Shown here piece by piece: positions 29,396-37,550 of a stretch of 64,000 bases of DNA. The translations under genes and the position numbers were made by a program. The stretch is from Paraburkholderia lycopersici (lineage in GTDB: Bacteria; Pseudomonadota; Gammaproteobacteria; Burkholderiales; Burkholderiaceae): positions 307,862-371,861 of the forward strand of contig NZ_FMYQ01000002.1 in the NCBI RefSeq assembly GCF_900096975.1. Direction: 5' to 3'. Position 1 is the stretch's first letter; each line of letters starts with the position of its first letter. The notes under the pieces were generated by a model. The model saw only the letters and a program-made list of their open reading frames with translations. It was not told where the DNA came from and did no database searches.

Positions 29396-30805
29396 ATGAG
29401 TCGCCAGATCCGTTTCAATGCGTTCGAGATGAACTGCGTGGGCCACCAGTCCCCGGGGCTGTGGACACATCCGCGGGACCGTTCGTGGCAGTACAAGGAC
29501 CTCGAATATTGGACCGACCTCGCGAAATTGCTCGAGAAAGGTATCTTCGACGGAATTTTCATTGCCGACGTCGTGGGCTACTACGACGTCTATCACGGTA
29601 ACGCATGGCATGCGCTGAACCAGGGCGTACAGATTCCGGTCAGCGACCCGCTGCAGCTGGCAGCCCCCATCGCGCTGGCGACCGAACATCTGGGTATCGG
29701 CATTACCGCATCCACTTCGTTCGAGCATCCGTATACGTTCGCACGCAGGCTGTCCACCGCTGACCACCATACGAAGGGCCGGGTTGGCTGGAACATCGTG
29801 ACCTCCTATCTCGAGAGCGGAGCAAAGAACGTTGGCCAGAGCGGACTCGCCATCCACAACAACCGGTACGAGATCGCGGCCGAATACGTCGAGGTGATTT
29901 ACAAGCTGCTGGAGGGAAGCTGGGAAGACGGCGCGGTCGTGCGCGACCGGGAGAAGCGTATCTTCGTGCATCCGGAAAAGGTGCATGAGATAGGCCACAA
30001 GGGGCGTTACTTCGATGTGCCAGGCTATCACCTGAGCGAGCCTTCTCCGCAGCGCACTCCGGTCCTGTATCAGGCGGGCTCGTCGGGGGCGGGCAAGGCG
30101 TTTGCCGCGGGGCATGCGGAATGCGTGTTCGTGTCCACGCCGCTGCGCGGCACGCTTCGCGCATACGTCGCAGACATTCGCCGGCAGGCGGCCGAGGCGG
30201 GGCGGGATCCGCGCTCGATCCTTACCTATGCGCTCGTGACGGTGATTGTCGACGAGACGGACGCAAAGGCGCAGGCCAAGTTCGAGGAGTACCAGCGATA
30301 CGTCTCTCGCGACGGCGCGCTGGCCCTGTTGTCGGGATGGACTGGAATCGATTTCGGCCAGTATGCCCCGACCGACCTCGTCAAATACGTCGAAACCAAT
30401 GCGATCGTTTCGACGGTCGAGCATCTGGCCAACGGAGGCAAGGCGTGGACGATCGACGAACTGGCGCGCTGGGGAGGGATCGGCGGGCTGGGGCCCGTGT
30501 TCGTCGGTTCGGCTTCGACGGTTGCGGACATCCTCCAGGAGTGGGTCGAGGAAACGGACGTGGACGGCTTCAATCTGGCCTACGCCGTGGCACACGAGAC
30601 GTTCGAGGACGTGGTGCATTACCTCGTGCCGGAACTCCAGCGGCGCGGCGTGTACCCGGGCGCGTATCGGCCGGGAACGCTGCGCGAGAAGCTCTTCGGC
30701 AACGGGGCCTACTTGCCGGAGAGCCATCCGGCTGCACAGTACCGCGATATCGAGCGTTTCAAGCGCGAGCAACAGCAACGGCAACAGCCCGCTGTTGCAG
30801 GATAG
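29396..30805 (+). CDS. LLM-class monooxygenase, DmoA/NtaA family
   Basis: This 469-aa FMNH2-dependent monooxygenase belongs to the large (about 450-480 aa) NtaA/SnaA/DszA/DmoA group. The opening FNAFEMNCVGHQSPGLW, then FDGIFIADVVGYYDVYHGNA, GRVGWNIVTSYLESGAKNVG, HNNRYEIAAEYVEVIYKLLE, PSPQRTPVLYQAGSSGAGKAF and VDGFNLAYAV closely resemble dimethylsulfide monooxygenase DmoA, judged from memory. It would oxidise dimethylsulfide or a related thioether to a thiol and an aldehyde. FMNH2 could come from the MsuE-like reductase. AAGGAG precedes the ATG. Confidence 0.85.
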   Translation: MSRQIRFNAFEMNCVGHQSPGLWTHPRDRSWQYKDLEYWTDLAKLLEKGIFDGIFIADVVGYYDVYHGNAWHALNQGVQIPVSDPLQLAAPIALATEHLGIGITASTSFEHPYTFARRLSTADHHTKGRVGWNIVTSYLESGAKNVGQSGLAIHNNRYEIAAEYVEVIYKLLEGSWEDGAVVRDREKRIFVHPEKVHEIGHKGRYFDVPGYHLSEPSPQRTPVLYQAGSSGAGKAFAAGHAECVFVSTPLRGTLRAYVADIRRQAAEAGRDPRSILTYALVTVIVDETDAKAQAKFEEYQRYVSRDGALALLSGWTGIDFGQYAPTDLVKYVETNAIVSTVEHLANGGKAWTIDELARWGGIGGLGPVFVGSASTVADILQEWVEETDVDGFNLAYAVAHETFEDVVHYLVPELQRRGVYPGAYRPGTLREKLFGNGAYLPESHPAAQYRDIERFKREQQQRQQPAVAG

Positions 30806-30972
30806 GCGGGGAGACGCTCGTGGGGGACCTTCAGCCACTGGATGCGGACGTGTCGTTCGAATCTGCGGCATTGCTGACAAGCATCGCGGCAGATGGAAGG
30901 GTCGGCGCTGGAAGGAGGCAGAGGACAAATACCATTCACCCGTTTTTACGTTAATTATCAGGAATGCATGCT

Positions 30973-32238
30973 ATGTCGAAGAAAACTGAGGCCGAAACGA
31001 CCGAGAGTCGTCCCCGTGTGAACTCTTCCGCGCCGTTTGCGCCGCGCCCACGTCCGGGTGTGCCGGCGCATGTGATCCGTGACGATGCCGAGGCACTCCA
31101 GACTGCTCGACGTCTTGCCGCCGAATTCTCCCAAGGTGCGTCGGAGCGCGATCGTGAGGGGTGGCTTCCCGTCGACGAAGTGGATGCGTATTCGCAGTCG
31201 GGGCTGTGGGGTATTACGGTGCCGCGCGCCTATGGCGGGGCGGAGGTGTCCTACGCAACGCTCGCCGAGGTCATCAGCACCATTGCCGCGGCTGATTCGA
31301 GCATTGCGCAGATTACGCAGAATCATCTAGCGCTTGTCTCGCAGATTGCGCTAGACGCGAGCGACAGTCAGAAGAAGGAACTTTTCGGTCTGGTACTCGA
31401 AGGCTACCGTTTTGGCAACGCATTCTCCGAGCGTAACAGCCGCAACGTAGCGGCGTTCGAGACGCGGCTCGTCGAGCAGGGCGAGGACGTGGTCGTCAAT
31501 GGTCAGAAGTTCTATACGACCGGCGCATTGCTCGCGCATATCGTGCCGATCGTCGCGGTCGATGCAGACGGCAAGGGTTTCCTGGTATTCGCGGAACGCG
31601 ATGCGCCGGGGCTCACGGTGATCAATGACTGGTCGAGCTTTGGGCAGCGGGTCACGGCATCGGGCTCGATCCTGATCGACAACGTGAAAGTGCCGAAGTC
31701 CCGTGTAGTTTCCGTGGATGCGTTTGATCGCCCGACGGCAGCCGGTCCGATTTCGCAGATCATTCAAGCCGCCATCGACGCGGGGATTGCAAGGGGAGCC
31801 CTTGACGAGACGGTCGCTTTCTTGCAGACAAAGAGTCGTCCCTGGATTGATAGCGGAAAGGATCGGGCGACGGAGGACCCGTTGACGATTTCGACGGTCG
31901 GCGGTCTCGTGATTCGCTTGCATGCGGCGGAAGCGCTGCTCGAGCGGGCAGGGCGTCGTATCGACGCGGCAGTGCGTGCGCCCGGCGAGGACACGGTGAC
32001 GGCCGCGGCGCTGGCGACTGCCGAAGCCAAGGTGCTGACCACGGAGGTAGCCATCGAGGCGACGAACCGCCTGTTCGAACTGGCCGGTACGCGTTCCACG
32101 CTGGCCGAACACAACCTCGACCGATACTGGCGCAATGCACGTGTGCATACGCTGCATGACCCGGTGCGGTGGAAATATTTCCACATCGGAAATTACGAGC
32201 TGAACGGTATTAGCCCGCCGCGCCATCCCTGGAACTGA
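30973..32238 (+). CDS. acyl-CoA dehydrogenase-fold flavoprotein, SfnB family (copy C)
   Basis: This 421-aa flavoprotein has SGLWGITVPRAYGGAEVSY, NGQKFYTTGALLAHIVPI, WSSFGQRVTASGSILIDNVK and NLDRYWRNARVHTLHDPVRW. A 40-residue Pro/Ser-rich N-terminal extension precedes the fold. Three in-phase or near starts occur (30964, 30968, 30973). The ATG at 30973 is chosen because AGGA lies 9 bases upstream. It follows the DmoA-like gene by about 170 bases without an obvious terminator and precedes the amidohydrolase. Substrate unknown. Confidence 0.85.
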   Translation: MSKKTEAETTESRPRVNSSAPFAPRPRPGVPAHVIRDDAEALQTARRLAAEFSQGASERDREGWLPVDEVDAYSQSGLWGITVPRAYGGAEVSYATLAEVISTIAAADSSIAQITQNHLALVSQIALDASDSQKKELFGLVLEGYRFGNAFSERNSRNVAAFETRLVEQGEDVVVNGQKFYTTGALLAHIVPIVAVDADGKGFLVFAERDAPGLTVINDWSSFGQRVTASGSILIDNVKVPKSRVVSVDAFDRPTAAGPISQIIQAAIDAGIARGALDETVAFLQTKSRPWIDSGKDRATEDPLTISTVGGLVIRLHAAEALLERAGRRIDAAVRAPGEDTVTAAALATAEAKVLTTEVAIEATNRLFELAGTRSTLAEHNLDRYWRNARVHTLHDPVRWKYFHIGNYELNGISPPRHPWN

Positions 32239-32296
32239 GCTTCATTGGTTGGCCGCTGTTTGCGAAGTGGCTCACTTTACCCATGCTGCAAGCGGT

Positions 32297-32317
32297 CCGG
32301 GGGGCAGTCGCCCCCGG
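32297..32317 (+). other. 7-bp hairpin upstream of amidohydrolase
   Basis: CCGGGGG, a 7-base loop and CCCCCGG form a stable stem between the SfnB-like gene and the amidohydrolase. It has no T tract, so it may be an mRNA processing or stability element. Confidence 0.35.
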
Positions 32318-32358
32318 CCGCATTCCGGTCGCCAAATAAACACCAGGGAGAAACACGG

Positions 32359-33243
32359 ATGAATACGACTGTTCGAACGCATAGGTCGGGCCACCGCGTG
32401 ATTGATCTGCGCTGCCGCCCGGCCTATCTGCACGACTTTTTCGGCGCGAGGCCGGGGTCCGCTGGCGAGGCCGCCGCGCGGTGGTTGAACCGCCGCGTGG
32501 GCACGCGAGGCGACGATGCGCATTTCATCCGCTCGCGTACACCAGAGGGCTTTCTGGACGAAGTGCGCGAGGCGGGCCTGGCTCACGCCGTCGTAGTGGG
32601 ACGCCATACGCCCAGCCAGCATCTGCCGAACGACACCATTCACCACATTGTAGGTGGCCATACTGAATTGATCGGCATCGGTTCCGTGGACCCCGTTTTG
32701 CAAGGTGAAGACGTCGCTCTGGCCGAGGCGGAGCGTGCGGTCCGAACGCTGGGGCTGGCTGGCATCAATATCGAACCGGGTTTCGGCGAGCCACCGCGGC
32801 ACCCGGACGATCCGGCTTACTGGCCAGTCTACGAACTGGCCGTGAGTCTGAAGGTTCCTGTGTTTTTGATGAGCGGCCCGACCACACCGGACCTGCGTTT
32901 CAATGATCCGGCACCGCTTGCGCGCGTCGCTCAGGCATTCCCCTCACTGCAGATCGTGGCCTTTCACGGCTACTGGCCCAACGTGCAGCAGATCGTAGGC
33001 GTGGCGTTTCGCTACGAAAACGTATTCGTGGTGCCCGACATGTATTTGTTCCAGCCGGGCAGTCAGACCTATGTCGATGCGGCCAACAGTTTTCTGGGCG
33101 ACCAGTTGCTGTTCGGCTCTTCATATCCATTCCGTCCGATCGCTCAGACCATCGACGATTTTCTTACGTTGGGTTTCAGTGAGGATCGGCTGGACAAGCT
33201 CTTGTACAGCAATGCCGCAAGGCTATTCAAATTAGGCGATTAG
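32359..33243 (+). CDS. amidohydrolase-2 family protein lacking usual metal ligands
   Basis: This 294-aa TIM-barrel protein of the amidohydrolase-2 superfamily follows a good Shine-Dalgarno (CAGGGAG). The N-terminal metal motif DxHxH is replaced by IDLRCRPAY, and the late catalytic Asp in the usual GSDYP is Ser here (FGSSYPFRP). His in AFHGYWPN remains. It may therefore bind metal differently or not at all. It is the last gene of the organosulfur island. A role such as hydrolysis or decarboxylation of an organosulfur intermediate is speculative. Confidence 0.75.
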   Translation: MNTTVRTHRSGHRVIDLRCRPAYLHDFFGARPGSAGEAAARWLNRRVGTRGDDAHFIRSRTPEGFLDEVREAGLAHAVVVGRHTPSQHLPNDTIHHIVGGHTELIGIGSVDPVLQGEDVALAEAERAVRTLGLAGINIEPGFGEPPRHPDDPAYWPVYELAVSLKVPVFLMSGPTTPDLRFNDPAPLARVAQAFPSLQIVAFHGYWPNVQQIVGVAFRYENVFVVPDMYLFQPGSQTYVDAANSFLGDQLLFGSSYPFRPIAQTIDDFLTLGFSEDRLDKLLYSNAARLFKLGD

Positions 33244-33579
33244 CGTTGGCAAACAAACAATACTATGTAGTCCGTTGCTGAGGGCAAGGCCCACAGGGTT
33301 TTGACTTTAATCACGGCGCGGGGCGTCAAACGCAACGACAATACGCGTCGTCTACACGTCGCAGGAGTGCCGGGCTCTCTTGCCTCTCCTGCGAACTCCG
33401 CGCCGGGCTTTATGCCCGGCGCTTTTTTTTGCGAGTCGGCTTCGCGGCAGTGGGCCGGCGGGCGAACGCCAGGAGGTCTTTCCGCGATGCGGTCCGCAAC
33501 CCGGCTTGCAATTCGCACCCGTCCGGTGCATGGTTCAACGACTTGTCACCGCAACCGGCTTGAACCAGGAGACTTCACG
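33244..33579. other. gap holding a strong terminator
   Basis: About 336 bases separate the amidohydrolase from the GST gene. No gene is seen. A strong Rho-independent terminator is at 33400-33430, and AGGAG just before 33580 is the ribosome site of the next gene. Confidence 0.6.
33400..33430 (+). terminator. Rho-independent terminator of the organosulfur island
   Basis: GCGCCGGGC, loop TTTAT and GCCCGGCGC form a perfect 9-bp stem followed by eight T. It marks the end of the rightward organosulfur transcript. Confidence 0.9.
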
Positions 33580-34239
33580 ATGTCGCTCGCGTTATATGGC
33601 CACCCGTTCTCCTCGTACACGCAGAAGGTGCTTGTCGCGCTGTACGAGAACAACACGCCCTTCGAGTTCCGGAACATCGGTCCGGATACGCCCGAGCATA
33701 CGGCGGACTGGCTGCGGCGTTGGCCGCTGCGCAAGTTCCCGCTGCTCGTGGATGGCGAGCGCAATGTCGCCGAGACGAGCGTCATCATCGAGTACCTGCA
33801 ACTTGCGCATTCGGGGCCGGCGCGCCTGCTGCCCACCGATCCGATGGCCGCACTCGACGTGCGTTTTCTCGACCGCTTCTTCGACCTGCACGTCATGACG
33901 CCCGTGCAGCGCGCGGTGGAAGGCGCGCTGACCGGCGACCCGGCAAGACGCGAGGAGGGGCTGGCCTTCGCCATCGAAAAACTCGAGCTTGCATACGCAT
34001 GGCTCGAAGGCCATCTCGGGGGCAAGACCTGGGCGGCGGGCGAAGACTTCACGCTGGCCGATTGCGCTGCGGCGCCGTCGCTCTTCTACGCGGACTGGAC
34101 ACATCGCATTGGCCCGGCGTATCGCGTACTGCGTGCGTATCGCGAGCGCCTGCTCGCCCGTCCCTCATTCGCCCGTGCGGTGGATGAGGGGCGGCCGTAC
34201 CGTCCGTTGTTTCCGCTCGGGGCACCCGAGCGCGACTGA
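33580..34239 (+). CDS. glutathione S-transferase family protein
   Basis: This 219-aa cytosolic protein has a thioredoxin-fold N domain (MSLALYGHPFSSYTQKVLVAL), the cis-Pro motif RKFPLLVDGE and the glutathione-contact VAETSVIIEYLQ. An all-alpha C domain carries the N-capping-like AAGEDFTLADCAAAP. The start ATG follows CCAGGAGACTTCACG. It is monocistronic after a strong terminator. The substrate is unknown; conjugation or reduction of electrophiles is the family role. Confidence 0.9.
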   Translation: MSLALYGHPFSSYTQKVLVALYENNTPFEFRNIGPDTPEHTADWLRRWPLRKFPLLVDGERNVAETSVIIEYLQLAHSGPARLLPTDPMAALDVRFLDRFFDLHVMTPVQRAVEGALTGDPARREEGLAFAIEKLELAYAWLEGHLGGKTWAAGEDFTLADCAAAPSLFYADWTHRIGPAYRVLRAYRERLLARPSFARAVDEGRPYRPLFPLGAPERD

Positions 34240-34322
34240 TGTCGCGGTCGCGGCAATGCGCGCGGCCATAATTCGTCAAGCTGCTTGCAAGCAACGAGAC
34301 ATCTCTGCCCGCGCACGAACGA

Positions 34323-34511
34323 TTAGCCTACCGAAGGTTCTCCTTCGCCGGGCCGCTTGCCCGGGTGATCGGAAGGCGACTGCCTGCGGGATTTGTCATC
34401 TCGCTCGGGCATGGCGCTGCGCTCGTCGTCGCTGTGCGTGGGCCGCTTCGGTGTCTGGGTTCCCTGGTCAGGCTCGTCGGCTTTCCGGGGCTTCTGGTTG
34501 CTGGCGTTCAT
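34323..34511 (-). CDS. small hydrophilic hypothetical protein
   Basis: This 62-aa protein is very rich in Lys, Arg, Asp, Glu, Pro and Ser (starting MNASNQKPRKADEPDQ) and likely disordered. A strong Shine-Dalgarno (GGGAGAGG) sits 5 bases before the ATG, and the ATG overlaps the stop of the upstream frame (ATGA). No family is recognised. It may be a stress or nucleic-acid-associated peptide, but that is only a guess from composition. Confidence 0.5.
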   Translation of the reverse strand: MNASNQKPRKADEPDQGTQTPKRPTHSDDERSAMPERDDKSRRQSPSDHPGKRPGEGEPSVG

Positions 34512-34807
34512 CGATCCTCTCCCATTTCCGGTACGCCAGCCGGATACCGCAAGGCTCGCTCCCGGCGCGTGCGCCAGCCTTTTCCGGCGCGTTCCTCGCT
34601 CCGGCCGTCTAACTGGCGCAACGCCACGCCAGCGGCCGCTCCCGGCGCTCGACGTTTGCGCAGCCGAGCGAAAAGCTCGCTCGCAGGCTCGCCTTCGAGA
34701 AATGCCGCTTGGTAAGCCTTGGCATAAGCTACCAGATCCGGTCTGGTACCGCCCTTCGTCCGTCCGTGCGAGTCCTGTCGCCACGCGGTGCCCGCCGGTA
34801 GGACCAT
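34508..34807 (-). CDS. hypothetical protein, about 99 aa
   Basis: This frame encodes about 99 residues with a helical, charged centre (PDLVAYAKAYQAAFLEGEPA, then SELFARLRKRR) and an Arg-rich tail ending VPEMGEDR. The 4-base ATGA overlap with the next gene supports it as coding. The start is uncertain: ATG at 34807 has only a weak ribosome site, and upstream ATG codons in the same frame exist. I recognise no family. Confidence 0.42.
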   Translation of the reverse strand: MVLPAGTAWRQDSHGRTKGGTRPDLVAYAKAYQAAFLEGEPASELFARLRKRRAPGAAAGVALRQLDGRSEERAGKGWRTRRERALRYPAGVPEMGEDR

Positions 34808-34987
34808 GGTCCGATTGTCTTCATTCCGCGCCCTCGACATCATTGAACAGACTACCGCGCGGGCCACCTCGCGGAGAGCCTTGGCGCGGCCTGCGCCGTG
34901 TCCGGGCGCGTGATTGTCGCTTCCCGCCTCCGGCCGGTACCGTGCCGGGGCCGCCGGCGTGCGCCCGCACACGCATAAGGAGTTCAT

Positions 34988-35462
34988 ATGGATACCTATG
35001 TAAATCGCCGGGCCGGGGCATTCTGCGCGGCGGCGCTGCTTTTCACGAGCGCGGCGCAAGCCACGCCTATTGCCTATCCGGCGAAGGGGCAGAGCGCACA
35101 ACAGCAGCGTTCGGATGAATCGGCGTGCTACGCGTGGGCGAAGAACAACACGGGCGTCGACCCCGCACAGGTGGCGTCGACACCGCCGCCGCCTTCAGGG
35201 CCGGCCGTGGGCGGTGGCGAGCGTGTTCAGGGTGCGGCGCGCGGCGCGGCGGGGGGCGGCTGTGATCGGCGCCATCACTGGCGATGCAGGCAAGGGCGCG
35301 GCGATAGGCGCGGTAGGCGGAACGATGGTGGGCGGGGCGCGGGCGCGGCAGAACCGGCGTGCGCAGCAGGCCAATAGCCAGGCTCAGTCGCAGGGGGCGA
35401 TCGACACGTTCAACCGCGCGTTTTCCGCGTGCATGGAAGGGCGCGGCTACACGATCAGGTAG
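34988..35462 (+). pseudogene. glycine-zipper (YMGG-like) envelope protein, frameshifted
   Basis: An exported protein starts MDTYVNRRAGAFCAAALLF after AAGGAG. The first frame runs to a G6 run at 35251-35256, after which the sense continues in another frame. There the text GAITGDAGKGAAIGAVGGTM (glycine zipper) is followed by QGAIDTFNRAFSACMEGRGY and TIR before the stop at 35462. Removing one G restores a protein of about 157 aa with the family layout. It may be a true frameshift, a slippage site or a sequencing error. Members are small outer-membrane-associated or periplasmic proteins of unclear role. Confidence 0.75.
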
Positions 35463-35569
35463 CGCTCGCTGCATCATGCGACGGCGTAAGACCACGGTCC
35501 CGTTTGTCCTGCTCGCACCGTTTGACAGTATGTAACGGAAAATGAGCTAGCAACGTCTCATTCTCGCGT

Positions 35570-35752
35570 GGCGATGGCGGCTTGCAGGCGGGGGCGCAGT
35601 CGACGGCCTTGATCGTCCTCTTCATGACCCAAGACTCGCTCGCCAATGCGAGAACCGCGACGGTGTCCGTCCAGGCGATCGTGAGGACGAGCACGGGTCG
35701 GGTGGCGGATGCATCGGCGGCGGGTACGAAAATGACGATGCTGAACCTTTGA
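35570..35752 (+). pseudogene. SYLF (Ysc84-like) lipid-binding domain remnant
   Basis: This frame has no start of its own kind and reads GGLQAGAQSTALIVLFMTQD, then SLANARTATVSVQA, ending SAAGTKMTMLNL. These pieces match two separated parts of SYLF-domain proteins (GxQAGAQS...FMTxxAL and LEGTKxTxLN), with the middle lost. The 5' half is absent or unrecognisable. It is probably the 3' relic of a periplasmic SYLF-domain gene. Confidence 0.6.
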
Positions 35753-35765
35753 ACGGAGGGGGGCG

Positions 35766-36356
35766 ATGCGGCACCTCAAATGGTTTGTTTCAGCAGTGTT
35801 TGTCGCCGTGGCGCAGCTTGCCGCAGCCCAGGGCCTACGCGCCGCCCATGTGACGCGCGAGCCAGGCAAGGCCACCGTCTCCGGCATGCAAAAGGTGACG
35901 GCCACCGTCGAGAAGATCGATGCGGATACGCGCACCGTGACGCTCACGCGTCACGACGGCAAGATGATCGACGTCCAACTGGGGTCCAAGGCCAGAAACT
36001 TCGATCAACTAAAGGTTGGCGACGTCGGGACGACGGCGTACAGGGAAGCGCTCACGCTGAGCCTGAAGAAGGGCGGTAGCGTCGAGGCCTCGATGCAGGA
36101 AACACCGCAGGTCGAGCGCGCGGCAAGCGGCGAGAAGTCCGGCGGCAGGGTGGGGCGCGAGGTCAAGGTAACGGCGAACGTTGTCGCCGTCAACGAGAAA
36201 GCCGGAACGGTCACGTTGAAGGGACCCGAAGGCGGCATGATGGACCTGAAGGTCGAGGACCCCGTTCAGCTTGCAAACGTGCAGGCAGGAGATCAGGCCG
36301 AGGCAGTGTATACGGAAGCGTTCACCGTACCCGTCGAGCCAGCGCAACACAAGTAG
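35766..36356 (+). CDS. periplasmic protein with two repeated beta domains
   Basis: This 196-aa protein has a signal peptide (WFVSAVFVAVAQLAAAQG). Two homologous units of about 60 residues follow: VTATVEKIDADTRTVTLTRH ... VGTTAYREALTLSL and VTANVVAVNEKAGTVTLKGP ... AEAVYTEAFTVPVE. Each resembles a small beta-barrel, so the gene arose by internal duplication. A strong Shine-Dalgarno (GGAGGGG) precedes the ATG. Similar proteins are annotated as hypothetical; the function is unknown. Confidence 0.8.
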   Translation: MRHLKWFVSAVFVAVAQLAAAQGLRAAHVTREPGKATVSGMQKVTATVEKIDADTRTVTLTRHDGKMIDVQLGSKARNFDQLKVGDVGTTAYREALTLSLKKGGSVEASMQETPQVERAASGEKSGGRVGREVKVTANVVAVNEKAGTVTLKGPEGGMMDLKVEDPVQLANVQAGDQAEAVYTEAFTVPVEPAQHK

Positions 36357-36455
36357 CCGCACATGAGGGGCAGTCACGTGCGCATGGCAGGCCGGCTGGC
36401 GCGACGGGCGGCGTCAGCCAGGCTGTGCTCGTGGGTAACCGGACGCGAAAGCCAT

Positions 36456-36842
36456 ATGAACAACGTGACACGATCCGTGGCCGTCGTCGACGACGAAGTA
36501 TCGGTTGGGCGGGCGATCCAGCGCCTGTTGAGGTCGGCCGGCATCGACTCCGATGTGTTCACGAGCGGCGAGGCATTTCTCGACGCGCTGGCGGCGGCGG
36601 GGCCTCATGCGCCGTCCTGCGTGGTCCTCGACATCCAGATGCCGGGCATCAACGGTATCGAGGTGCAGCGCAGGCTGGGCGGTTCAGGCATTCAGTGCAT
36701 CGTCACCACGGCTCACGACGATGCGCGTGTGCGCGAGCAGGCGCAGGCGGCAGGCGCCGTCGCGTACCTGCGCAAGCCGTTCGACGGTTCGGCGCTGATC
36801 GGCGCGGTTCGTGAGGTGCTTGACATGCCGCCGACGGCGTGA
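36456..36842 (+). CDS. single-domain response regulator (FixJ-type receiver)
   Basis: This 128-aa stand-alone receiver has VAVVDDEVSVGRAIQRLL, phospho-acceptor Asp59 in CVVLDIQMPGINGIE, Thr in IVTTAHDD and Lys107 in AYLRKPFDG. There is no output domain. It may act as a phosphate sink or connector for the FixL/FixJ-like pair 1.2 kb downstream. The ATG at 36456 fits the family start; an in-frame ATG at 36363 would add a basic leader with no homology. Confidence 0.87.
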   Translation: MNNVTRSVAVVDDEVSVGRAIQRLLRSAGIDSDVFTSGEAFLDALAAAGPHAPSCVVLDIQMPGINGIEVQRRLGGSGIQCIVTTAHDDARVREQAQAAGAVAYLRKPFDGSALIGAVREVLDMPPTA

Positions 36843-37334
36843 TGCACCGCCCGTCGCGATCCCTTGATGACCGGACCAGCGGACGCCCCAGCCATGAAGC
36901 GCGCCGAGCTTTTCGTTTGCCAGGTTTGCGATCTCTTGCAGCAGGGTGCGCCCTGCCCGCACGGCGGCATCGGTGCGTCAACTTGCTGGCTATCTCGAGC
37001 GACATCCCGAGGCGGTAGCTCAGGGCAAACCGGGAGGCAGGCAGTGAGCCGGTCGTGACACACGCTGCTTTCGCCGCTGCGATTGCGTGCGGCGTCGGTA
37101 TGGCACGGGGATTGCCGGGTGCTCTTCGCCGGACGCCGCAATGATTGACGCCGTCGTCGGCCCTGGTACCGTGCCCGACATGGCCGACCGGCCGCAAATC
37201 GCGACGCGCCATCCGGACAACACGATCGGTGCGGAAACGAATCTATTCGCTTTCGGGGGATGGATAGGATACCTTGTCATTTACACGCCGAGATGATTCT
37301 CAAGGCTGGCGGAATCGAGTTCGGGAGGTCGAGG
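36843..37334. other. gap with possible decayed coding sequence
   Basis: About 490 bases hold no confident gene. On the minus strand (about 36870-37020), two frames hold helix-like text (LLQEIANLANEKLGALHGWG and GMSLEIASKLTHRC) that could be parts of one frameshifted gene. I cannot assign a family. Confidence 0.35.
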
Positions 37335-37550
37335 ATGAACATGCGTTTTGCCGTGCCATGCGTGATCGCATGCGTGCTTGGTGCGCCGACTTTCATGTCA
37401 GAGGTATTTGCGCAGGCTGGAACGCCGGGGACGAAGCAGATGCGGGACGTGCAGCGTAAAGCAGAGCAGAAAGCGCGCCGGAACCAGCCTCGTCGAAATA
37501 CGGCGCAGCATCAGGCGGCGAGCGCGGTCGCGCCGGCGTCATCACCATGA
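37335..37550 (+). CDS. small exported basic protein
   Basis: This 71-aa product (or 69 aa from the second ATG at 37341) has a signal peptide RFAVPCVIACVLGAPTF with probable cleavage after VFAQ. The mature part is Lys/Arg/Gln-rich (KQMRDVQRKAEQKARRNQ) and ends in Ala/Ser/Pro. GAGG before the start fits the second ATG better. Such small exported basic proteins are common and uncharacterised in Burkholderia. Confidence 0.6.
   Translation: MNMRFAVPCVIACVLGAPTFMSEVFAQAGTPGTKQMRDVQRKAEQKARRNQPRRNTAQHQAASAVAPASSP

Noticed and set aside
30821..30835. Possible sigma-54 site TGGGGGACCTTCAGC before the SfnB-like gene at 30973
   Set aside because: The GG-N10-GC spacing is right, but the bases around both boxes match the consensus poorly and it is 138 bases from the start.
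29237..30928. 563-codon open frame on the minus strand across the DmoA-like gene
   Set aside because: Shadow of a conserved gene; no family features.
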